This document shows, piece after piece, positions 44,774 through 56,062 of a stretch of 64,000 nucleotides of DNA (position 1 is its first letter; the number at the start of each line of letters is the position of its first letter). This DNA is from Saccharopolyspora oryzae (GTDB lineage: Bacteria; Actinomycetota; Actinomycetes; Mycobacteriales; Pseudonocardiaceae): contig NZ_JAQGLA010000006.1 of assembly GCF_027853915.1 (NCBI RefSeq), forward strand, positions 1 to 64,000, given 5' to 3'. The notes under the pieces were generated by a model. The model was not told where the DNA came from. It saw only the letters and a program-made list of their open reading frames with translations, and ran no database searches. Position numbers and translations under genes: made by a program.

Positions 44774-44802
44774 TTGACTGGCGGCGCGCTGGGGTTCACT
44801 CT
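44774..44802 (+). promoter_or_regulatory. rpoB promoter candidate 1
   Basis: TTGACT, a 17-base spacer, then CACTCT. A good -35 and acceptable -10, giving a leader of about 225 bases. Confidence 0.5.
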
Positions 44803-44842
44803 GGTGGCCAACGCGGGGCTGGGCCGCTATCAGTGGGCCCCC

Positions 44843-44871
44843 TCGACAGCTGGCGGGGTTCCAGCTAGACT
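44843..44871 (+). promoter_or_regulatory. rpoB promoter candidate 2
   Basis: TCGACA, a 17-base spacer, then TAGACT. The best housekeeping-sigma match in the region; transcription would begin near 44878. Confidence 0.6.
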
Positions 44872-44943
44872 GCTACTTTGCGCTGCCCTCTTTCCGTCTA
44901 CCCGTGCGTTCGGGTCGTAGGATGGCGGGCGCCACTTGCACCC

Positions 44944-44972
44944 TTGACAGCTGTGTTAGCGGACTGTGCGTT
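44944..44972 (+). promoter_or_regulatory. rpoB promoter candidate 3
   Basis: A perfect TTGACA -35, a 17-base spacer and TGCGTT as a poor -10. Its first ten bases (TTGACAGCTG) nearly repeat those of candidate 2 (TCGACAGCTG). Confidence 0.35.
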
Positions 44973-45033
44973 CGCGTAACGCGCGCTTTGATGACGCGGC
45001 TGTAGCCAGTTCAGAGTCCCGGAAGGACGCATC

Positions 45034-48000
45034 TTGGCAGTCTCCCGCGCGACCAAGGTCTCTGCAGCTTCCAACTACACGTCGGGGATCCCTGGGGCAC
45101 CCAAGCGGGTCTCGTTCGCGAACATTCGCGAACCGTTGAACGTGCCGAACCTGCTAGACCTGCAGATCCAGTCCTTCGAATGGCTTGTCGGTAACGAAGC
45201 CTGGTTCCAGCGCCGGGTCGACGCCGGCGAGGAAGTTCCGGTTGGTGGTCTCGAGGAGGTCCTCGGCGAGATCTCCCCGATCGAAGACTTCTCCGGATCG
45301 ATGTCGCTGTCCTTCTCCGACCCACGCTTCGACGAGGTCAAGGCCTCCGTCGAGGAGTGCAAGGACAAGGACATGACCTACGCGGCCCCGCTGTTCGTCA
45401 CCGCGGAGTTCACCAACCACGGCACTGGCGAGATCAAGAGCCAGACCGTGTTCATGGGTGACTTCCCGATGATGACGGACAAGGGCACCTTCATCATCAA
45501 CGGCACCGAGCGCGTCGTCGTCTCCCAGCTCGTCCGGTCCCCCGGTGTCTACTTCGACCAGTCGGTCGACAAGACCACCGACAAGGACGTCTTCAGCGTC
45601 AAGATGATCCCCAGCCGCGGTGCGTGGCTGGAGTTCGACGTCGACAAGCGCGACACCGTCGGCGTCCGCATCGACCGCAAGCGCCGCCAGCCGGTCACCG
45701 TGCTGCTGAAGGCGCTGGGCTGGTCGGCCGAGGCGATCCGCGAGCGGTTCGGCTTCTCCGAGACCCTGATGGCGACCCTGGAGAAGGACCACACCGCAGG
45801 CACCGACGAGGCGCTGCTCGACATCTACCGCAAGCTGCGCCCGGGCGAGCCGCCGACCAAGGAAAGCGCGCAGACCCTCCTGGAGAACCTGTTCTTCAAG
45901 GAGAAGCGCTACGACCTGGCCCGCGTCGGCCGCTACAAGGTCAACAAGAAGATCGGTCTGGGCCTGCCCTACGAGACCGGCGTGCTGACCGAAGAGGACA
46001 TCGTCACCACGATCGAGTACCTGGTTCGCCTGCACGCGGGCGAGACCGAGATGCCCGCTCGCGGTGAGGGCGAAGGCGCCACCGTGCCGGTCGAGGTCGA
46101 CGACATCGACCACTTCGGCAACCGGCGCCTGCGCACCGTGGGCGAGCTGATCCAGAACCAGGTCCGGGTCGGCCTGTCCCGCATGGAGCGCGTCGTCCGC
46201 GAGCGGATGACCACCCAGGACGTCGAGGCGATCACCCCGCAGACCCTGATCAACATCCGCCCGATCACGGCGGCGATCCGGGAGTTCTTCGGCACCTCGC
46301 AGCTGTCCCAGTTCATGGACCAGACCAACCCGATCGCGGGCCTGACGCACAAGCGCCGCCTCTCCGCGCTCGGCCCGGGCGGTCTGTCCCGTGAGCGCGC
46401 GGGCATGGAAGTCCGAGACGTGCACCCCTCGCACTACGGCCGGATGTGCCCGATCGAGACGCCGGAAGGCCCGAACATCGGTCTGATCGGCTCGCTGGCG
46501 ACCTTCGCCCGCGTCAACCCGTTCGGCTTCATCGAGACCCCGTACCGCAAGGTCGTCGACGGTCGGGTCACCGACCAGATCGACTACCTGACCGCGGACG
46601 AGGAGGACCGCTACGTCAAGGCGCAGGCGAACGCGCCGATCGACGACGACGGCAACTTCCTCGACGACCGCGTGCTGGGCCGGCGGAAGGGCGGCGAGGT
46701 CGAGCTCCTCGCGCCGACCGAGATCGACTACATGGACGTCTCGCCGCGGCAGATGGTCTCCGCCGCGACCGCGATGATCCCGTTCCTCGAGCACGACGAC
46801 GCGAACCGCGCCCTGATGGGTGCGAACATGCAGCGCCAGGCGGTGCCGCTGCTGCGCAGCGAGTCCCCGCTGGTCGGCACCGGCATGGAGCTGCGCGCCG
46901 CGGTCGACGCCGGTGACGTCATCACCGCCGAGAAGGCCGGTGTGGTCGAGGAGCTGTGCGCCGACTTCGTCACGATCATGGCCGACGACGGCACCCGCCG
47001 CTCGTACCGGATGAACAAGTTCTCGCGGTCCAACCACGGGACTTGCATCAACCAGAAGCCGATCGTGAACGAGGGCGACCGCATCGAGGCCGGTCAGGTC
47101 ATCGCGGACGGTCCGTGCACCCAGAACGGCGAGATGGCGCTGGGCAAGAACCTGCTCGTCGCGATCATGCCCTGGGAAGGCCACAACTACGAAGACGCGA
47201 TCATCCTGTCCCAGCGCCTGGTGCAGGACGACGTGCTCACCTCGATCCACATCGAGGAGCACGAGGTCGACGCCCGCGACACCAAGCTGGGCGCCGAGGA
47301 GATCACCCGGGACATCCCGAACGTCTCCGACGACGTGCTGGCCGACCTCGACGAGCGCGGCATCATCCGCATCGGTGCCGAGGTCCAGGGCGGCGACATC
47401 CTGGTCGGCAAGGTCACCCCGAAGGGCGAGACCGAGCTGACCCCGGAGGAGCGCCTGCTCCGCGCGATCTTCGGCGAGAAGGCCCGCGAGGTCCGCGACA
47501 CCTCCCTGAAGGTGCCGCACGGCGAGACCGGCAAGGTCATCGGCGTCCGCGTGTTCAACCGCGAGGACGACGACGAGCTGCCCCCGGGCGTCAACCAGCT
47601 GGTGCGGGTCTACGTCGCGCAGAAGCGCAAGATCCAGGACGGCGACAAGCTCGCCGGCCGCCACGGCAACAAAGGCGTCATCGGCAAGATCCTGCCCGCC
47701 GAGGACATGCCGTTCCTCTCCGACGGCACCCCGGTCGACATCATCCTGAACACCCACGGTGTTCCGCGACGGATGAACATCGGCCAGGTGCTGGAGACGC
47801 ACCTCGGCTGGATCGCCTCCCAGGGCTGGTCCATCGACGGTGACGCCGAGTGGGCCAAGCGCCTGCCGGAGGAGCTGTACGAGGTCGAGGCCGGCACCAA
47901 CACCGCCAGCCCCGTCTTCGACGGTGCCCGCGAGGAGGAGATCACCGGTCTGCTGGCCTCCACCCGCCCGAACCGCGACGGCGAGCGCATGGTCGGCGGC

Positions 48001-48528
48001 GACGGCAAGGCCCAGCTGTTCGACGGGCGCAGCGGCGAGCCGTACCCGTACCCGACCGCGGTCGGCTACATGTACATCCTGAAGCTGTCGCACCTGGTGG
48101 ACGACAAGATCCACGCCCGTTCGACCGGTCCGTACTCGATGATCACCCAGCAGCCGCTGGGCGGTAAGGCGCAGTTCGGTGGTCAGCGCTTCGGTGAGAT
48201 GGAGTGCTGGGCCATGCAGGCCTACGGCGCCGCCTACACGCTGCAGGAACTGCTCACCATCAAGTCCGACGACGTGGTGGGCCGCGTGAAGGTCTACGAG
48301 GCGATCGTCAAGGGCGAGAACATCCCCGAGCCGGGCATCCCGGAGTCCTTCAAGGTGTTGCTGAAGGAGCTCCAGTCGCTGTGCCTGAACGTCGAGGTGC
48401 TCTCCAGCGACGGTGCGGCCATCGAGATGCGCGACAGCGAGGACGAGGACTTGGAGCGCGCTGCTGCCAACCTCGGCATCAACCTGTCCCGCAACGAGTC
48501 GCCGTCCGTCGACGACATCGCGCACTGA
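45034..48528 (+). CDS. rpoB: DNA-directed RNA polymerase subunit beta
   Basis: Catalytic beta subunit, 1164 residues, of normal actinobacterial length. Visible hallmarks: the rifampicin region [19 protein letters not shown] followed by [40 protein letters not shown] and the C-terminal [18 protein letters not shown]. In the rifampicin region the residue equivalent to E. coli Asn518 is Thr (46324-46326) and Ser522 is Ala (46336-46338); Asp516, His526 and Ser531 are unchanged. TTG start with GGAAGGA about ten bases upstream. rpoC follows after a strong hairpin. Confidence 0.98.
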   Translation: MAVSRATKVSAASNYTSGIPGAPKRVSFANIREPLNVPNLLDLQIQSFEWLVGNEAWFQRRVDAGEEVPVGGLEEVLGEISPIEDFSGSMSLSFSDPRFDEVKASVEECKDKDMTYAAPLFVTAEFTNHGTGEIKSQTVFMGDFPMMTDKGTFIINGTERVVVSQLVRSPGVYFDQSVDKTTDKDVFSVKMIPSRGAWLEFDVDKRDTVGVRIDRKRRQPVTVLLKALGWSAEAIRERFGFSETLMATLEKDHTAGTDEALLDIYRKLRPGEPPTKESAQTLLENLFFKEKRYDLARVGRYKVNKKIGLGLPYETGVLTEEDIVTTIEYLVRLHAGETEMPARGEGEGATVPVEVDDIDHFGNRRLRTVGELIQNQVRVGLSRMERVVRERMTTQDVEAITPQTLINIRPITAAIREFFGTSQLSQFMDQTNPIAGLTHKRRLSALGPGGLSRERAGMEVRDVHPSHYGRMCPIETPEGPNIGLIGSLATFARVNPFGFIETPYRKVVDGRVTDQIDYLTADEEDRYVKAQANAPIDDDGNFLDDRVLGRRKGGEVELLAPTEIDYMDVSPRQMVSAATAMIPFLEHDDANRALMGANMQRQAVPLLRSESPLVGTGMELRAAVDAGDVITAEKAGVVEELCADFVTIMADDGTRRSYRMNKFSRSNHGTCINQKPIVNEGDRIEAGQVIADGPCTQNGEMALGKNLLVAIMPWEGHNYEDAIILSQRLVQDDVLTSIHIEEHEVDARDTKLGAEEITRDIPNVSDDVLADLDERGIIRIGAEVQGGDILVGKVTPKGETELTPEERLLRAIFGEKAREVRDTSLKVPHGETGKVIGVRVFNREDDDELPPGVNQLVRVYVAQKRKIQDGDKLAGRHGNKGVIGKILPAEDMPFLSDGTPVDIILNTHGVPRRMNIGQVLETHLGWIASQGWSIDGDAEWAKRLPEELYEVEAGTNTASPVFDGAREEEITGLLASTRPNRDGERMVGGDGKAQLFDGRSGEPYPYPTAVGYMYILKLSHLVDDKIHARSTGPYSMITQQPLGGKAQFGGQRFGEMECWAMQAYGAAYTLQELLTIKSDDVVGRVKVYEAIVKGENIPEPGIPESFKVLLKELQSLCLNVEVLSSDGAAIEMRDSEDEDLERAAANLGINLSRNESPSVDDIAH

Positions 48529-48535
48529 CACTCGC

Positions 48536-48569
48536 CGCCGGTCCGCGGGAGCGATCCCGCGGACCGGCG
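48536..48569 (+). promoter_or_regulatory. Stable hairpin between rpoB and rpoC
   Basis: A perfect 15-bp stem, CGCCGGTCCGCGGGA with TCCCGCGGACCGGCG, and a GCGA loop, beginning 8 bases past the rpoB stop. There is no T-run. It could be a partial terminator, an RNase processing site or a stability element in the rpoBC mRNA. Confidence 0.6.
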
Positions 48570-48635
48570 ACCGACCCAACCTGGCACCCCTGCCCCTAGC
48601 CGGCAGAACCTTTCGACCAAGGGAGAAGACCCGAC

Positions 48636-52547
<3,912 letters not shown>

Positions 52548-52563
52548 AGTTGATCGATTGACC

Positions 52564-52602
52564 GAAGGGCCCCTGTCCGACTCCTCCGGACAGGGGCCCT
52601 TC
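52564..52602 (+). terminator. rpoC terminator
   Basis: A 16-bp perfect stem, GAAGGGCCCCTGTCCG with CGGACAGGGGCCCTTC, and a 7-base loop, 16 bases after the rpoC stop. Confidence 0.9.
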
Positions 52603-52627
52603 GCCATGCGCAGCAAGGGTTTTCGCG

Positions 52628-52711
52628 TCAGGCGATGAGGCGGTAGAGCGCGGCTTCGGCGCGCATCAGCCGCGCCTCAAGGGATTCCGCGTGAAAGTCC
52701 TCGCTGCCCAT
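52628..52711 (-). CDS. Possible 27-residue small protein
   Basis: A short frame reading MGSEDFHAESLEARLMRAEA and ending LYRLIA, predicted amphipathic helix. There is no ribosome site. It lies in the 350-base gap after rpoC, which otherwise holds the rpoC terminator and a family A palindrome. Only conservation could decide. Confidence 0.2.
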   Translation of the reverse strand: MGSEDFHAESLEARLMRAEAALYRLIA

Positions 52712-52732
52712 GGTTTTTCAGCGTAGCGATCA

Positions 52733-52812
52733 GTTTCCGCTGGTCAGGTCCCGTGAGTGTTTTGGGTGGCTATAGCGACCCAAAGTGCTCACGGGTCGGA
52801 ACCAGCGGAAAC
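52733..52812. repeat. Family A palindrome, copy 3 (80 bases)
   Basis: The outer arms GTTTCCGCTGGT (52733-52744) and ACCAGCGGAAAC (52801-52812) are perfect. The inner stem runs from CCCGTGAG to CTCACGGG around GGCTATAGCGACC. Together they give an almost complete 80-base hairpin. The right flank continues GGAGCCAT, a sequence mirrored at copy 4. Confidence 0.85.
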
Positions 52813-52898
52813 GGAGCCATCGGCTGGTTGCTCTCGTGCATGCGCCGCATGCCTTGAATTCGGACGGGATTCATCCTGCGGAACTACGTTGCGGGGGA

Positions 52899-53693
52899 AT
52901 GATGTTCTCCCCGCTCGAAAGGCCGCTCATGGACCGCCGCTCCTTCGTTTCGGCCGCCGCGCTCGCGGCGGCGTCGATGCCCCTCCTCGAGGCGGCGCCG
53001 GCCAACGCGAGTCCTTCCAATGACCGTGCGCTGCAGCGAATCATGCTTGACGCGCTCACCCGTGAGCTGGACGACGCGGCAACGGCCGCCGCCGTCGAGC
53101 CCGCTGTCGAGGACATCGGCTTCAACTGGCACCCGCCCGTCGCGCCGATCGCGAGCCTCGACTACGTGGTGGCGTACTCGTTCGGGAATCGCCCGCCGGC
53201 CGGTGGCGGCGACCCGTCACGCGTCAGGTACGAGCCCGGACCCGTGAACGAGGCTCTCGCGGACGCCGTGGCGAAGGTCCGGGCAGCGCGTGACATCCCT
53301 GTTTTCGCGCAGTGGGAGATCGCCCATTTCCTCGAGACCAAGTACTCGATGGATCGCGTGACCTCGGTCGAACCGGTGGTCCAGCCGGACGGGACCATCG
53401 TCTACCTGAGCACCGACGGTGTTGCGGAGCAGGTCGTCGCATTTCGCGGCGGCACGTCGGGCACCGCAGGGGTGGTCGGGTTCCGCGACCACGTCAAGCG
53501 CTGCGTTCTGACCACGCGCGACCGGGGCATGACGGCCTTCGCGCCCGAAGGCGTCACCATGCCCGGAACCTACGACGAGCTCTCCGGCCAGCCCTGGACC
53601 CGCCGCCGCGACCTGTATCTCCTCCACGACATGTACGCGCAGTTCGCGAGGTGGCGTGCGCACGCGATCACGGCGGCTTACCCCAACGGCTGA
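52899..53693 (+). CDS. Tat-exported protein of unknown function
   Basis: 264 residues. A twin-arginine signal is visible (MDRRSFVSAAALAAASMPLL, cleavage after the following AAPANA). The mature part of about 225 residues is not recognised; it includes DYVVAYSFGNRPPAGGG, FAQWEIAHFLETKYSMDRVT and AEQVVAFRGGTSGTAGVVGF. A single cysteine (KRCVLTTRDRG) is present. Starts at ATG 52899/52902 (GGGGGA upstream) or 52929 all keep the signal. Codon use is slightly less biased than in neighbours. The gene is flanked on both sides by family A palindromes. Confidence 0.75.
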   Translation: MMFSPLERPLMDRRSFVSAAALAAASMPLLEAAPANASPSNDRALQRIMLDALTRELDDAATAAAVEPAVEDIGFNWHPPVAPIASLDYVVAYSFGNRPPAGGGDPSRVRYEPGPVNEALADAVAKVRAARDIPVFAQWEIAHFLETKYSMDRVTSVEPVVQPDGTIVYLSTDGVAEQVVAFRGGTSGTAGVVGFRDHVKRCVLTTRDRGMTAFAPEGVTMPGTYDELSGQPWTRRRDLYLLHDMYAQFARWRAHAITAAYPNG

Positions 53694-53737
53694 CCGACGC
53701 CCCGTCGCGCTCGAACTCAACGCAGTTCTCGGGGATG

Positions 53738-53827
53738 GCTCCGTTTCTGCTGGTCAGGTCTCGTGAGTGTTTTGTGGGGCTATAGCACCCCAAAGTACTC
53801 ACGAGTCGCAACCAGCGGAAACGGAGC
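53738..53827. repeat. Family A palindrome, copy 4 (90 bases)
   Basis: The outer arms (53738-53754 and 53811-53827) match at 16 of 17 positions. The inner stem is CTCGTGAGT with ACTCACGAG around GGCTATAGCACC. Relative to copy 3 the inner stem shows a paired change (CTC/GAG for CCC/GGG), so pairing is preserved. Confidence 0.85.
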
Positions 53828-53838
53828 GCGGATATGGG

Positions 53839-53876
53839 AGAGCCCCATCCTGGCGCGGTGTCCGGGATGGGGCTCT
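53839..53876 (-). terminator. Terminator hairpin after DUF397 gene
   Basis: AGAGCCCCATCC (53839-53850) pairs with GGATGGGGCTCT (53865-53876). It lies 8 bases past the DUF397 stop on the minus strand, directly beside family A copy 4. Confidence 0.65.
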
Positions 53877-53884
53877 GTTCGGTG

Positions 53885-54085
53885 TCAGCGGTCGAGCAGG
53901 CCTGCCTTCACGTTGGTCAGGAAGGCGCTGAGCTGGGGTTTGGTGAAGACCAGGGCGCCCTGCTCCGGGGCCTTCGAGTCACGGATGGCGGAGACGTCGG
54001 GCAGGTTCTGGGCCAACTCGACGCACTGGCCCGTGTTGCCACTCCGACTGCTCTTGCGCCAGTCGGCACGCGACATGTCGATCAT
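53885..54085 (-). CDS. DUF397 domain protein
   Basis: 66 residues with the whole DUF397 pattern: WRKSSRSGNTGQCVELA, then IRDSKAPEQGALVF and a final FLTNVKAG. In actinomycetes these small proteins accompany XRE regulators with a DUF5753 domain, as here (next gene upstream, 21 bases away, same strand); the pair is involved in developmental or antibiotic regulation and has been likened to toxin-antitoxin pairs. ATG start behind GGGAGAAAAA. Confidence 0.92.
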   Translation of the reverse strand: MIDMSRADWRKSSRSGNTGQCVELAQNLPDVSAIRDSKAPEQGALVFTKPQLSAFLTNVKAGLLDR

Positions 54086-54106
54086 TTTTCTCCCTAGCCG
54101 GGTTCC

Positions 54107-55009
54107 TCACAGGTGCTTGACCAGGCTAGTCATCAGTTCGGTCGTCTCCGAGGTTGAGAGAGCTTGCTCGCTCACCTTCTCGAAGACGTTGCTGTAGTGG
54201 TCCACGTCGTTGGGGCGTTCCTGCCACACGGATCCGCGCTGGTTCTCGAGGTAGACCGAGTTCATGTCCTCGAATCCTTCGGGGAACCGGAGGACGGAGA
54301 AGGCGCCCTTCATGCCTGCGTGGGCTCCGGCGGAGAACGGGATCACCTGGATGGTGATGTTCGGTTTCGCCGCCGACTCGATCAGCGACTCGAGCTGTTC
54401 GCGCATGACTTCGGGGCCGCCGACGACCCTGCGGAGGACCGCTTCGTCGAACACGACGTGGAGTTGCTTCGTCGAACCTCGTTGGTGAAGCTTCTCCTGC
54501 CGTGCTTGCCGGAGTTCGACGGATCGGTGGAGATCGGACTTGGTGATCTCCGGCCAGCCGCCCTGCATGACGGCCAACGCGTACTCCGGTGTTTGCAGCA
54601 GCCCGTCCACGAGCGTCGGGCTGTAGGTGAGCAGTTCGCGGGCGTCGCTTTCCAGGTCGACGTAGGTCTCGAACCAGTCCTCCAGGGTGTCGGAGAACGC
54701 GGTCCACCAGCCGCGGTCGTTCGACTCCTCGGCTTGTCGCATGAGCGTGTCCACGGTCGGTGCGCCGACACCGTAGAACTGGCACAGGAGTCGGACGTTG
54801 CCTGGCCTGATGGCGTGTCGACCGTTCTCGATTCGGCTCACCGTCGCATCGCGCAATCCGGCGTACTTGGCTGCTTCCGCCACCTTGCGTCCGGCCTGCT
54901 CGCGGTAACCGCGGAGCTTCCGTCCGAGCTGCCGCCTGCGCAGGGTGGGCCCGAGTTCGAGGCCGTCATCCGCTTGGAAGCCGGTTTCCTCGGGCGAGAT
55001 CGCGGCCAT
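54107..55009 (-). CDS. XRE family regulator with DUF5753 domain
   Basis: 300 residues. The helix-turn-helix lies at about residues 25-80 (LGRKLRGYREQAGRKVAEAA, then YAGLRDATVSRIENGRHAIR). The DUF5753 domain occupies about residues 110-285, with SPTLVDGLLQTPEYALAVM and FDEAVLRRVVGG and PNITIQVIPFSAGAHAG. ATG 55009 has GGAGGT five bases upstream; a GTG at 55051 is possible. The protein is expected to bind the palindrome 90 bases upstream and to work with the adjacent DUF397 protein. Confidence 0.92.
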   Translation of the reverse strand: MAAISPEETGFQADDGLELGPTLRRRQLGRKLRGYREQAGRKVAEAAKYAGLRDATVSRIENGRHAIRPGNVRLLCQFYGVGAPTVDTLMRQAEESNDRGWWTAFSDTLEDWFETYVDLESDARELLTYSPTLVDGLLQTPEYALAVMQGGWPEITKSDLHRSVELRQARQEKLHQRGSTKQLHVVFDEAVLRRVVGGPEVMREQLESLIESAAKPNITIQVIPFSAGAHAGMKGAFSVLRFPEGFEDMNSVYLENQRGSVWQERPNDVDHYSNVFEKVSEQALSTSETTELMTSLVKHL

Positions 55010-55097
55010 GCCTACCTCCGTCGATGGTCGGTTTCCCCCATCTTGCACCACCTTTCACGAACTCAGTACGTAGATCCACACGTTCGAAGTATCGACG

Positions 55098-55113
55098 CCA
55101 CGTAATTACGTGG
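55098..55113. promoter_or_regulatory. Palindromic operator candidate for the XRE regulator
   Basis: A perfect 16-bp palindrome CCACGTAATTACGTGG in the divergent region between the XRE gene and the zinc-finger gene. A related half site TACGTAGATCCACACG lies about 25 bases to its left. Confidence 0.55.
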
Positions 55114-55265
55114 ACTACCTTGATTGTCGTCGGACGGTTACGCAGCGCGAGTTGCTGGCCCCGACAGCCCGTCCCGTCGGTTTCTCACAGGTCAAAGGCG
55201 GGGCGGGTCTTCTAGCCGGGCTGGTGCGGTGTTTGCCCCCGACCTCCGCCGCGCCAGCCCACCTC

Positions 55266-55309
55266 GGTGACCGGGCGCCTGCGTCCCCTCCCTCGCGCGC
55301 CCGGTCACC
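55266..55309 (+). promoter_or_regulatory. Leader hairpin before the zinc-finger gene
   Basis: A perfect 13-bp stem, GGTGACCGGGCGC with GCGCCCGGTCACC, and an 18-base loop, ending 41 bases before the ATG. No T-run. Possible attenuator or leftover terminator. Confidence 0.45.
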
Positions 55310-55350
55310 GGTCAATGCAGAGCTATCCGTTTCAGCAGTGGAGGCTGCTC

Positions 55351-55563
55351 ATGTCTGGTTACTTGACCTACGTGTGGCGTCCGGTCACCGGCGGTCGTCA
55401 CGCTTTTCCCATCGCAGCAACGAAATCCCCAGCAGAGGACACCGTCGAGGCCTACTGCGGGGCGGAAGCCGAGGCCTCGGAGCTCCACGATCGGTCCGAA
55501 GTGGACTGGGTGCGGGAGCAGACCTGCATGGACTGCTGGCACGTCCTCGCCGCACAGCCCTGA
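55351..55563 (+). CDS. Small zinc-finger-like protein of XRE/DUF397 loci
   Basis: 70 residues: MSGYLTYVWRPVTGGRHAFP at the start, one Cys in EAYCGAE and a final CxxC in EQTCMDCWH. The H-C-CxxC spacing resembles short zinc-finger proteins that I associate with XRE/DUF397 clusters in actinomycetes. ATG 55351 has GTGGAGG upstream; the open frame begins earlier at 55267, but those codons lie in the leader hairpin. Divergent from the XRE gene. Confidence 0.75.
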   Translation: MSGYLTYVWRPVTGGRHAFPIAATKSPAEDTVEAYCGAEAEASELHDRSEVDWVREQTCMDCWHVLAAQP

Positions 55564-55590
55564 CGTTTACGTGAGTGGCGATGGTTGCTC

Positions 55591-55911
55591 TTACCACCAT
55601 CCGCACTCACGAAACCTGACCAGCCACAACACCGCATTTGGAAGGACAAAGCCATGTTCTGGATCCAGCTGAGCACCTTCATCCTGTTCAACCTGCTCAT
55701 CCTCGCCCTGCTCCTCACCCACATCCCTGTGCCCGGACTGCGGTTCGCCGCGGGTCAGCACGCAGGAACAGGCGATGGCGAGTACACGGTCTGGCACCTC
55801 ATAGCGGATGTCGAGGCTGAGCGCGGGATCGAACGGCATCGGGTTGCGGAGCCTGAGATAGCGCCGCAATTCCCCGTGCAGGACCCCGACGAGCAACCCA
55901 CCGGTCGTCAT
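55591..55911 (-). CDS. Possible small protein, antisense to the next entry
   Basis: 106 residues from ATG 55911, which has GGAGGTG directly upstream. The first half looks protein-like (MTTGGLLVGVLHGELRRYLR, then MPFDPALSLDIRYEVPDRVL). The second half is Glu/Asp/Gln-rich and is simply the complement of a hydrophobic helix on the plus strand. The real gene may be shorter than the open frame or truncated. Confidence 0.35.
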   Translation of the reverse strand: MTTGGLLVGVLHGELRRYLRLRNPMPFDPALSLDIRYEVPDRVLAIACSCVLTRGEPQSGHRDVGEEQGEDEQVEQDEGAQLDPEHGFVLPNAVLWLVRFRECGWW

Positions 55912-55944
55912 CACCTCCGGCCGGACCGGGCTGCGGTGTTGTGA
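55654..55944 (+). CDS. Possible small membrane protein
   Basis: 96 residues. MFWIQLSTFILFNLLILALL starts a clear membrane helix, with very strong third-position GC for the first 30 codons and GGAAGGA upstream. After about residue 36 codon bias weakens and the opposite strand looks more coding. The first part is probably real; the C-terminal 60 residues may be read-through of a damaged or overlapping locus. Confidence 0.45.
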   Translation: MFWIQLSTFILFNLLILALLLTHIPVPGLRFAAGQHAGTGDGEYTVWHLIADVEAERGIERHRVAEPEIAPQFPVQDPDEQPTGRHHLRPDRAAVL

Positions 55945-56062
55945 ACTCGCGTGCTGCGGCCTGCAGGGCTGAGGAGTGATCCGTCCGGAAACCGCCTGTT
56001 CGGGGCTTGAGCGCCGCGGTGTGCCGGTTACGGTGTGCGGCGGCAGGTGACCAACCACGTCG

